In this document: positions 6,670 to 13,022 of the stretch, piece by piece
How positions within the stretch are numbered: the stretch's first letter is position 1
How the letters are laid out: the number at the start of each line of letters is the position of its first letter
Notes under the pieces: generated by a model
Database searches by the model: none
What the model was told of the DNA's origin: nothing
Seen by the model: the letters and a program-made list of their open reading frames with translations, nothing else
Assembly (NCBI GenBank): GCA_016649925.1
Contig: JAENWO010000014.1
Coordinates: 1 to 16,107 of the forward strand
DNA: 16,107 nt
Reading direction: 5' to 3'
Source: Actinomycetales bacterium
GTDB taxonomy: Bacteria; Actinomycetota; Actinomycetes; Actinomycetales; Beutenbergiaceae
Program-made: the position numbers and the translations under genes

Positions 6670-6767
6670 TCCGGGTGCTCGTCGTGGACGACCAGAGGCT
6701 GGTCCGCAGCGGCTTCCTGCTCATGCTGGAGCGGCAGGCCGGCCTGCTGCGGCCGGGGCGCGACTGA
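6666..6767 (+). pseudogene. Response regulator remnant (33 codons, receiver N-terminus only)
   Basis: ATG 6666 has GGGGAG at 6655-6660 as ribosome site. The frame reads MIRVLVVDDQRLVRSGF, the first beta strand and acidic pair of a NarL/FixJ-type receiver. Homology stops near residue 26 and TGA 6765-6767 ends the frame. The phosphoacceptor aspartate (normally near residue 54), the rest of the receiver and the LuxR-type HTH are all gone. The promoter of the next gene begins only six bases later. Confidence 0.78.
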
Positions 6768-6772
6768 CGACC

Positions 6773-6778
6773 TAGAGT
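6773..6778 (+). promoter_or_regulatory. Candidate -10 box (TAGAGT) for a leaderless SDR gene
   Basis: TAGAGT is followed by seven bases and ATG 6786. No Shine-Dalgarno sequence precedes that ATG. Spacing matches the TANNNT leaderless pattern. Confidence 0.42.
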
Positions 6779-6785
6779 TCCGCTC

Positions 6786-7625
6786 ATGGGCACCGCACTG
6801 ATCACCGGGGCGAGCGCCGGGCTGGGCCTCGAGCTCGCCTGGCAGCTTGCCGCCGACCGGCATCACCTCGTCCTCGTCGCCCGCCACGCGGAGCGGCTCG
6901 AGAGGGTGGCGGCGCAGCTGCGTGCGGCCGCGGGCATCCGGGTGGAGGTCCTCCCCGCGGATCTCTCCCGCCCCGAGGACGTCCAACGGGTGGCGGACCG
7001 GTTGGCGGACGACGGCGTCCCCGTGGGTCTGCTCGTCAACAACGCCGGTTTCGCCGTCGGTGCGGGCATCCTCGACGACGACGTCGACGCTCTGGAGGGG
7101 GCGCTGGACGTGATGGTGCGCGCGGTCCTGATGCTCTCCCGCGCGGCGGGTCGCGCGATGCGTCGCCGCGGCCGGGGCGCAATCCTCAACGTCGCGTCCG
7201 TGGCCGCCCTCACCGCCGCCGGAACGTACGCCGCCCACAAGGCGTGGGTCCGTACGTTCACGGAGGCGCTCGCCGTCGAGCTGCACGGCACGGGTGTCAC
7301 CGCGACGGTGCTGTGCCCGGGGTACACGCACACCGAGTTCCCCGCCCGGGCGGGGATCGCGGAGTCCTCGGTGCCGGACGCGTGGTGGCTCGATGCCGCC
7401 GACGTGGCCCGACAGGCGCTCGACGACGTGCGCCGGGGCGTCGTGATCTCCACCCCGAGCGTCCGCTACAAGATCGTCTCGGGGGTCCTGCGGGTGCTTC
7501 CCCGCACCCTCGTGCGACGAGCCAGCGGGCCCGCCCGCTGGCTCGGCGGGACAACCGGCGGGACACGGGGCGACAACCGCCGGGACATCGCGCCCAGCAC
7601 CCGGCCGTTACGCTGGCGGGCGTGA
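6786..7625 (+). CDS. SDR-family NAD(P)-dependent oxidoreductase
   Basis: 279 residues, classical short-chain dehydrogenase/reductase. The Rossmann motif TGASAGLG occupies 7-14, NNAG is at 85-88, and the catalytic set is S138 with Y148 and K152 (YAAHK). The PG motif follows (CPGYTHTEF, 177-185). ARH near residue 32-34, after the second beta strand, would suit NADP(H). The substrate cannot be told. Residues beyond about 235 (RRASGPARWLGG and then a Thr/Gly/Arg-rich tail) look unlike the family and coincide with a DNA hairpin and a short direct repeat, so the tail may be non-conserved. ATG 6786 fits the start of the Rossmann fold. The gene overlaps pyrE by four bases (GTGA) and sits directly after the response-regulator scar. 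Confidence 0.92.
   Translation: MGTALITGASAGLGLELAWQLAADRHHLVLVARHAERLERVAAQLRAAAGIRVEVLPADLSRPEDVQRVADRLADDGVPVGLLVNNAGFAVGAGILDDDVDALEGALDVMVRAVLMLSRAAGRAMRRRGRGAILNVASVAALTAAGTYAAHKAWVRTFTEALAVELHGTGVTATVLCPGYTHTEFPARAGIAESSVPDAWWLDAADVARQALDDVRRGVVISTPSVRYKIVSGVLRVLPRTLVRRASGPARWLGGTTGGTRGDNRRDIAPSTRPLRWRA
7518..7545. other. Perfect 12-bp hairpin within the SDR 3' end
   Basis: CGAGCCAGCGGG (7518-7529) and CCCGCTGGCTCG (7534-7545) form a perfect stem with a CCCG loop. It is terminator-like but without a T-tract, lies inside the SDR reading frame about 77 bp before the pyrE start, and could be an attenuator or intragenic terminator. Confidence 0.6.
7550..7587 (+). repeat. Imperfect 16-bp direct repeat upstream of pyrE
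   Basis: GACAACCGGCGGGACA (7550-7565) and GACAACCGCCGGGACA (7572-7587) differ at one base and repeat with a 22-bp period, two helical turns. They lie between the hairpin and the pyrE -10 candidate. A tandem protein site or a slipped duplication are both possible. Confidence 0.55.
7609..7614 (+). promoter_or_regulatory. Candidate -10 box (TACGCT) for leaderless pyrE
   Basis: TACGCT is followed by GGCGGGC (seven bases) and GTG 7622. This would give pyrE its own leaderless transcript in addition to read-through from the overlapping SDR gene. Confidence 0.4.
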
Positions 7626-8203
7626 GCATCGAGCAGCACCCCACCCCCACGCAGCGGCTGGCCGAGCTCGTCGCCGAGCTCGCCGTCGTGCACGGCAGGG
7701 TTACCCTGAGCAGCGGGCGCGAGGCCGACTACTACGTCGACATGCGCCGCGCGACGCTGCACCACGAGGCGGCCCCGCTGATCGGTCACCTCCTGCTGGA
7801 CCGGCTCGAGGAGGCGGGGCTCGGCGTGAGCGAGGTGGACGCCGTCGGCGGTCTGACCCTGGGCGCGGACCCCGTGGTGTGCGCGGTGCAGCACGCCGCG
7901 GCGAGCCGGGGGCTGGACCTGGACGCGTTCCTCGTGCGCACGGAGGCCAAGGGGCATGGGATGAAGCGCCAGGTGGAGGGCCCCGACATCGCCGGGCGTC
8001 GCGTGGTCATCCTCGAGGACACGTCCACCACCGGTGCCAGCGCCCTGAGGGCCGTTGCGGCCGCCCGCACCGCCGGGGCCACGGTGCTCGGGGTGGCGGC
8101 GGTCGTGGACCGCGACACGGGCGCGCGGGAGGCCATCGCCCGGGCCGAGCTGCCCTACGTGTGGCTCCTCGACACCGCCGACCTGAATCTGGCCACCCGG
8201 TAG
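7622..8203 (+). CDS. pyrE: Orotate phosphoribosyltransferase
   Basis: 193 residues. Converts orotate and PRPP to orotidine 5'-phosphate in de novo pyrimidine synthesis. Visible motifs: substrate-region LSSGREADYYVDMR (29-42), the flexible catalytic loop VRTEAKGHGMKRQVEG (105-120), and the PRPP-binding motif VVILEDTSTTGAS (128-140). GTG 7622 is chosen because upstream residues in the same frame are arginine-rich shadow of the SDR gene, and because GTGA overlaps the SDR stop. There is no good ribosome site; translation could be by coupling or from a leaderless mRNA using TACGCT. In many actinobacteria pyrE lies near a TrmH-type methyltransferase and fba; here those genes are 6.4 kb downstream. 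Confidence 0.96.
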   Translation: MSIEQHPTPTQRLAELVAELAVVHGRVTLSSGREADYYVDMRRATLHHEAAPLIGHLLLDRLEEAGLGVSEVDAVGGLTLGADPVVCAVQHAAASRGLDLDAFLVRTEAKGHGMKRQVEGPDIAGRRVVILEDTSTTGASALRAVAAARTAGATVLGVAAVVDRDTGAREAIARAELPYVWLLDTADLNLATR

Positions 8204-8206
8204 GAT
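8201..8206 (+). promoter_or_regulatory. Candidate -10 box (TAGGAT) for lemA
   Basis: TAGGAT overlaps the pyrE stop codon and resembles actinobacterial -10 boxes. Initiation about seven bases later would give a leader of roughly 75 nt containing the hairpin at 8236-8259. No convincing -35 was found. Confidence 0.28.
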
Positions 8207-8235
8207 CCGAGGCGGGGGTCGGCTGGTGCCTCGCC

Positions 8236-8259
8236 GCGGGAGAGGCTCCCTTCTCCCGC
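8236..8259 (+). terminator. Hairpin between pyrE and lemA
   Basis: GCGGGAGA (8236-8243) pairs with TCTCCCGC (8252-8259) around an 8-base loop. It is 33 bp after the pyrE stop and ends 15 bp before the lemA ribosome site. It may terminate pyrE transcription or fold in the lemA leader. There is no T-tract. Confidence 0.45.
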
Positions 8260-8287
8260 ATCACCGAAAGAACTGGAGGTGGGCACC

Positions 8288-8914
8288 GTGGACGCTGGTC
8301 TGATCGGGCCCTTCATCATCGTCCTGGCGCTGGTCCTGATCGTCGGCATCTGGGCGGTTGCGACCTACAACGGGTTCGTCCGTCTGCGCAACCTCGTCCA
8401 GGAGGCGTGGCGCCAGATCGACGTCGAGCTGCACCGCCGCTACGACCTCATCCCCAACCTCATCGAGACGGTGAAGGGCTACGCCTCCCACGAGCGGGGC
8501 GTCTTCGAGGAGGTCACCCGCGCCCGGGCGGTCGCGGCCACCCCGGGTTCGAGCCCGGCGCAGCAGGCCGCCGAGGAGGACGCGCTGAGCGGCGCCATCG
8601 GCCGGCTGTTCGCCGTCGCCGAGGCCTACCCGCAGCTGCGCGCCGCGGAGAACTTCATCCAGCTGCAGAACGAGCTGACGAACACCGAGGACCGGATCGC
8701 CGCCGGCCGCCGGTTCTACAACGCGAACGTGCGCGACCTGAACACCAAGGTCGAGTCGGTCCCGTCCAACGTCATCGCGAACATGTTCCACTTCGTCCGG
8801 GCCGAGTACTTCGAGGTGAACGACCCCGCCGTGCGCACGGCACCCAGCGTCTCCTTCGGCCCGGGCCGGACCGGCGGACCGGGCTACCAGCAGTCCCCGC
8901 CGCCCCAGGGCTGA
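8288..8914 (+). CDS. lemA: LemA family membrane protein
   Basis: 208 residues. An N-terminal hydrophobic helix (about 4-27) anchors the protein, followed by the LemA signature YNGFVRLRNLVQEAWRQIDV, then LHRRYDLIPNLIETVKGYASHE and a helical-bundle domain to about residue 185. The tail is Gly/Pro/Gln-rich. LemA proteins are widespread membrane proteins with an exposed helical domain; their biochemical role is unclear. GTG 8288 is chosen because GGAGG at 8275-8279 lies eight bases before it; an in-frame GTG at 8279 overlaps that ribosome site and is rejected. No TPM-phosphatase or peptidase partner gene, often found beside lemA, is adjacent. The stop lies seven bases from the stop of the convergent oxidoreductase operon. 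Confidence 0.93.
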   Translation: MDAGLIGPFIIVLALVLIVGIWAVATYNGFVRLRNLVQEAWRQIDVELHRRYDLIPNLIETVKGYASHERGVFEEVTRARAVAATPGSSPAQQAAEEDALSGAIGRLFAVAEAYPQLRAAENFIQLQNELTNTEDRIAAGRRFYNANVRDLNTKVESVPSNVIANMFHFVRAEYFEVNDPAVRTAPSVSFGPGRTGGPGYQQSPPPQG

Positions 8915-8921
8915 GGGCCGA

Positions 8922-10544
8922 TCACGGCATCTCGGGCACCATCTCGATCGCGCCGCTGGGGCACTCCTCCACACAGATGCCGCAGCCCTTGCAGTAGTCG
9001 TAGTCGATCGCGTACCTGCCGTCGCCGAGCTTGATGACGGCGTTGTCCGGGCAGACGCCGAAACAGTTGTCACAACCGAAGCAGTTACCGCAGGACATGC
9101 ACCGGCGCGCCTCGAACAGGGCCGTCTCGGCGCTCAGACCCTGGACCACCTCGTCGAAGGTGCCCGTCCTGCGGGGGCCCTCGAGGCGCGGGCGCACCTG
9201 GTGCGGCGCGTCGGCGTAGTACCAGGTGTTGAGGGCACCGAGCTCGGCGTCCGGGGCCTTGGCGCCCGGCTGGTAGAGCGTGGACCGAAGGTAGGCGTCA
9301 ATGTGACGGGCAGCCCGCTTCCCGTGGCCGATGCCCACCGTGACGGTGCGCTCGGACGGCACCATGTCGCCGCCGGCGAACAGGCCGGGGTGGCCGGTCA
9401 TCATCCGTTCGTCCACCGCCACCACGCCGTCGACGATCTCGAGACCCTCCACGCCCTCGACCAGGGAGAGGTCGGCCTCCTGTCCGAGCGCCAGCACGAG
9501 GGAGTCGGCCGCGAGGTCCTCGAACTCCCCGGTGCCCCTGGGGAAGCCGGTCTCATCCAGCTCCATCCGTTCGATCGTCAGGGTGCCGGCGTCGGCGTAG
9601 CTGATCGTGGAGAGCCACTTCATCGTGATGCCCTCCTCGAGGGCCTCGATGACCTCGGAGTCGTGTGCGGGCATCCGATCGCGCGTGCGCCGGTAGACGA
9701 TGATCGCCTCCTCCGCACCGAGCCGCTTCGCGGTGCGGGCGGTGTCGATGGCGGTGTTCCCGCCGCCGTAGACCACCACGCGCCGCCCGAGCTGCGGGGC
9801 GTCGCCCTCCTCGACGTCGTGGAGCACGTCGACCGCCTCGAGGATGCGGGCGGCCTCGCCGGCCGGCACCCAGGCGCGCTTGCCGAGCTGGGCGCCGATC
9901 GCCATCAGGACCGCGTCGTATCGTCCGGAGGCGAGGTCGGGCCGGATGTTCCTGACCTCGGCGCCCAGCTCCATCCGCACACCCATGTCGAGGATGCGGT
10001 CGATCTCCGCGTCGACCGTCTCCCGGGGGAGCCGGTAGGCGGGGATGCCGTAGCGCATCATGCCGCCGGGCTTGTCGGCGGCGTCCCGGATCGTCACCGC
10101 GTGCCCGAGGCGGCGCAGGTGGTAGGCGGCTGACAGTCCGGTGGGTCCCGCGCCGACCACGAGCACGTGCTTCCCGGTCGCGGCCGCTGTCACCGGCACG
10201 GTCCAGCCCTGCCGGATCGCCTCGTCGCCGAGGAAGCGTTCGACGGCGTTGATCCCCACGGCTTCGTCCACCTGGCCCCGGTTGCAGGCCGTCTGGCACG
10301 GGTGGTAGCAGACCCGGCCCATCACGGCGGGGAGCGGGTTGTCCTCCATCAGGGTGCGCCACGCCTGCTCGTAGCTGCCGTCCTCGGCGTCGTAGAGCCA
10401 ACGCTGGATGTTCTCCCCGGCCGGGCAGGCCTTGTTGCACGGGGGCAGGAAATCCCGGTAGACGGGTCGTTCCACCCGCCAGGCGCCGGTGTGGTTGGCG
10501 AGCGAGGACCCCACGTCCAGGGTGATCGCGAAGGGCTTGTCCAT
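8922..10544 (-). CDS. GltD-like FAD/NAD(P) oxidoreductase fused to a 2[4Fe-4S] ferredoxin domain
   Basis: 540 residues; last gene of the 2-oxoacid oxidoreductase operon. The N-terminal GltD-type iron-sulfur region shows C36, C40 (CNKACPAG) and C79, C83, C87 (RVCYHPCQTACNRG). The FAD Rossmann motif GAGPTG is at 131-136. The NAD(P) Rossmann motif GGGNTA is at 260-265, with VYRRTRDRMPA (283-293) as in NADPH-type GltD. The FAD-closing motif is GLFAGGDMV (387-395). The C-terminus (482-530) adds CFGCDNCFGVCP and CKGCGICVEECP, two complete CxxCxxCxxxCP sets, plus extra C482 and C485. By inference it carries electrons between the catalytic subunits and NAD(P). Phenylglyoxylate dehydrogenase of Azoarcus has a comparable flavoprotein subunit. 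Its ATG overlaps the beta-subunit TGA by one base. NAD versus NADP is not settled. Confidence 0.9.
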   Translation of the reverse strand: MDKPFAITLDVGSSLANHTGAWRVERPVYRDFLPPCNKACPAGENIQRWLYDAEDGSYEQAWRTLMEDNPLPAVMGRVCYHPCQTACNRGQVDEAVGINAVERFLGDEAIRQGWTVPVTAAATGKHVLVVGAGPTGLSAAYHLRRLGHAVTIRDAADKPGGMMRYGIPAYRLPRETVDAEIDRILDMGVRMELGAEVRNIRPDLASGRYDAVLMAIGAQLGKRAWVPAGEAARILEAVDVLHDVEEGDAPQLGRRVVVYGGGNTAIDTARTAKRLGAEEAIIVYRRTRDRMPAHDSEVIEALEEGITMKWLSTISYADAGTLTIERMELDETGFPRGTGEFEDLAADSLVLALGQEADLSLVEGVEGLEIVDGVVAVDERMMTGHPGLFAGGDMVPSERTVTVGIGHGKRAARHIDAYLRSTLYQPGAKAPDAELGALNTWYYADAPHQVRPRLEGPRRTGTFDEVVQGLSAETALFEARRCMSCGNCFGCDNCFGVCPDNAVIKLGDGRYAIDYDYCKGCGICVEECPSGAIEMVPEMP

Positions 10545-11731
10545 CAGATGGTCTCCTGGTCTCCCGGGGTCGGTCCGGGCAGTGGTGGCCGCCCGATCAG
10601 CGGGTCGGGCCGCTCGTGCAGGTCCAGGCCGGGTCCCGCCGACGTCGAGGGCACATGGTGGTCGCGGGCGGGGACAGGGAAGTCGAGGGTCGGCGCCGCC
10701 CCCGTCACGACGGGCTCGCCGTACGACAGTTCGGCGACGGCCGTGTCCTCGAGCAGCCCGTACCGTGCGATGTTGCGATCGGCCGCCGCCTGCAGCCGGG
10801 CGATCGTCACGTCGTCGCGGACCGGGGAGAAGAGGTGGGCGTAACGACGCTGCAGGCGCAGGTACTCCTCGACCGGCACCTGACGGCGGATCCGGCGCAC
10901 GTGGGTGACCTCGCCGTGCTCCGCCTCGAAGACGGGGAAGAGGCCGGACTCCGCGGCGAGCCGAGCGATCCGGACCGTGTGGCTGGACGCGGAGCCCCAG
11001 CCGAGAGGACAGGGCACCATGACGTGCAGGTACCGCGCCCCGCGGAAGGTCATCGCCTTGGCCACCTTCGCCTCGAAGTCGGCCAGGTCGGCCACGGTCG
11101 CGGTGGCCACGTAGGGGATCTCGTGGGCCATCGCGATGCGTGGTGCGTCCTTGCCCTGGCCGAAGACGTTGCCCGGGTGCTCTCCGACGGCCTGCGTGGT
11201 GGAGGTGCGTGCCGCGGGCGGGGTGGCGCCGGAGCGCTGCACTCCGGTGTTCATGTAGCCGCCGTTGTCGTAGCAGATGTACAGGACGTCGTCGTTGCGC
11301 TCGAACATCCCGGACAGGCAGGCGAAGCCGATGTCCACCGTGCCGCCATCACCACCCTGCGCCACCACCCGGACGTCACTGCCCTTCGCCCGCAACGCGG
11401 CCTGCACACCGGTGGCGACGGCTGGGGCGTTGCCGAACAGCGAGTGCAGCCACGGCACCCGCCAGGAGGTCTCCGGGTACGGCGTCGAGAACACTTCCAG
11501 GCAGCCGGTGGCGTTGACCGTGATCACGCGCCCGCCGGTGACCGCCATCGCCGCGTCGAGGGCGTACCGCGCGCCGAGCGCCTCCCCGCAGCCCTGGCAC
11601 GCGCGGTGACCCGAGGTCAGCGCGTTCGTCCGCCCCGGGTCGGACTGCACGGAGAGCTGCCCGCTCTCCAGCAGCCGGTTCCCGACGGCGAAGCTGCCGA
11701 CCTGGTAGAACTTCACGGGCGTCGCGGCCAT
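10544..11731 (-). CDS. 2-oxoacid:acceptor oxidoreductase, beta (thiamine diphosphate) subunit
   Basis: 395 residues. This catalytic half binds thiamine diphosphate and one [4Fe-4S] cluster. Visible: CQGCGE with C45 and C48, further family cysteines C77 (TGCLEV) and C241 (VPCPLGW), the diphosphate/Mg motif GGDGGTVDIG (126-135), and the conserved DNGGYMNTGVQRSGATP (155-171). All match pyruvate:ferredoxin oxidoreductase PorB-type subunits. The last 50 or so residues are Pro/Gly-rich, beyond the usual PorB end. ATG 11731 has GAGAAAGGG upstream within the 16-bp gap after alpha. The substrate (pyruvate, branched-chain, aryl or other 2-oxoacid) cannot be read from sequence. Translationally coupled to the flavoprotein gene. 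Confidence 0.92.
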   Translation of the reverse strand: MAATPVKFYQVGSFAVGNRLLESGQLSVQSDPGRTNALTSGHRACQGCGEALGARYALDAAMAVTGGRVITVNATGCLEVFSTPYPETSWRVPWLHSLFGNAPAVATGVQAALRAKGSDVRVVAQGGDGGTVDIGFACLSGMFERNDDVLYICYDNGGYMNTGVQRSGATPPAARTSTTQAVGEHPGNVFGQGKDAPRIAMAHEIPYVATATVADLADFEAKVAKAMTFRGARYLHVMVPCPLGWGSASSHTVRIARLAAESGLFPVFEAEHGEVTHVRRIRRQVPVEEYLRLQRRYAHLFSPVRDDVTIARLQAAADRNIARYGLLEDTAVAELSYGEPVVTGAAPTLDFPVPARDHHVPSTSAGPGLDLHERPDPLIGRPPLPGPTPGDQETI

Positions 11732-11747
11732 CGTCGGACCCTTTCTC

Positions 11748-13022
11748 TCAGCGGACCGGTACCGCGCCGCCGGCCGGGACGGTGTCCGCGGCATCGGGTG
11801 ACCGCACAGCTGTCCGTGCGGCGGCGCGTGGAGCCTCCGCGGCGTGCTCCCGCGCGAGCTCCGCGGCTACGACGGCGCGGTCCAGGTCCAGGAACGTCAG
11901 CCGGCCCAGCTCGCCCGCGTACGCCTCGGCGAGGACACCCCGCAGGGACGCCTGCGTGATCGGGCGGCCGCCGAGCCCGGCGACGACGGTGTGCACCCGG
12001 GTTCCCGTGCCCTCGACGGCCGTGCGAACGTCCTGGGCGACGATGCCGCCGACCCCGACGGCGAAGGCCCGCTCGACCATGACCACCTGCGCCACGCCCG
12101 CAAGGGCCGCGCGCACGGCGTCGTAGGGGAACGGCCGGAAGGAGGTGATGCCCAGCACGCCCACCGCGTGGCCCTGCTCGCGCTCGGCGTCGACCGCGTC
12201 CTTGAGCGTGCCGAGCACCGAGCCCAGCGCGATCACCACGGTCCCGGCGCCCTCGAGGCGGTAACCGCGCACGAGCCCGCCGGTGTGGCGGCCGAAGACC
12301 GACGCGAACTCGGCGGAGACCCGTTCGATGACGTCGACGGCGTCGAGCTGGCTCTGATGGGCGAGGTAACGCACCTCGGTGAACGCCTCGGGCCCCACCA
12401 TGGCACCCATCGTGATCGGCTGGTCCGGGTCGAGGAGCTGGCGGGGGACGAAGGGCGGCAGGAACCGGGCGACGTCCGCCTCCTCCGGCACGTCGACGCG
12501 TTCGACGGCGTGGGTCAGCACGAAACCGTCCATGCACACCATCACCGGGACGGAGAGCTCCTCGGCGATGCGGAACGCCTGGACGTGCAGATCGGCGGCT
12601 TCCTGGTTGTCCTCGGCGTAGAGCTGGATCCACCCGGAGTCACGCTGGCTCATCGTGTCGGTGTGATCGTTCCAGATGTTGATCGGCGCGCCGATGGCCC
12701 GGTTGGCCACGGTCATCACGATCGGCAGACGCATGCCGGAGGCGTTGTAGATGGCCTCGACCATGTAGAGCAGGCCCTGGCTCGCCGTCGCCGTGTAGGC
12801 GCGGGCTCCGGTCGCGCTGGCTCCGATCGCCACGGACATCGCCGCGAACTCCGACTCCACGTTGACGTACTCGCAGCCCGTCAGCTCACCGTTCTTCACG
12901 ATCCGGCTGAGCTCCTCCACGATGTGCGTCTGCGGGGAGATCGGGTAGGCGCAGATCACCTCCGGGCGGCATGCCGCAACCGTCTTCGCGACGGCCTTGG
13001 ACCCCTCGATCTGGCTAAGCAT
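11748..13022 (-). CDS. 2-oxoacid:acceptor oxidoreductase, alpha subunit
   Basis: 424 residues. It combines the pyrimidine-binding thiamine diphosphate domain and the transketolase-C-like domain of PorA-type subunits. Visible: YPISPQT (26-32), VESEFAAMSVAIGASATGAR with the likely cofactor-activating E57, TATASQGLLYM (77-87), and INIWNDHTDTMSQRDSGW (114-131). The C-terminal transketolase-C domain follows from about residue 255. The last 35 residues are Ala/Pro-rich and not typical. ATG 13022 overlaps the gamma-subunit stop by eight bases and gives the family start. With beta and gamma it should oxidise a 2-oxoacid and CoA to acyl-CoA and CO2, or run the reverse. Substrate not assignable. Confidence 0.92.
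   Translation of the reverse strand: MLSQIEGSKAVAKTVAACRPEVICAYPISPQTHIVEELSRIVKNGELTGCEYVNVESEFAAMSVAIGASATGARAYTATASQGLLYMVEAIYNASGMRLPIVMTVANRAIGAPINIWNDHTDTMSQRDSGWIQLYAEDNQEAADLHVQAFRIAEELSVPVMVCMDGFVLTHAVERVDVPEEADVARFLPPFVPRQLLDPDQPITMGAMVGPEAFTEVRYLAHQSQLDAVDVIERVSAEFASVFGRHTGGLVRGYRLEGAGTVVIALGSVLGTLKDAVDAEREQGHAVGVLGITSFRPFPYDAVRAALAGVAQVVMVERAFAVGVGGIVAQDVRTAVEGTGTRVHTVVAGLGGRPITQASLRGVLAEAYAGELGRLTFLDLDRAVVAAELAREHAAEAPRAAARTAVRSPDAADTVPAGGAVPVR

Noticed and set aside
8535..8560. GGTTCGAGCC, resembling a tRNA T-loop
   Set aside because: It lies within the lemA coding frame (GSSPAQQ) and has no acceptor, D or anticodon stem around it. No tRNA was seen anywhere in the window.
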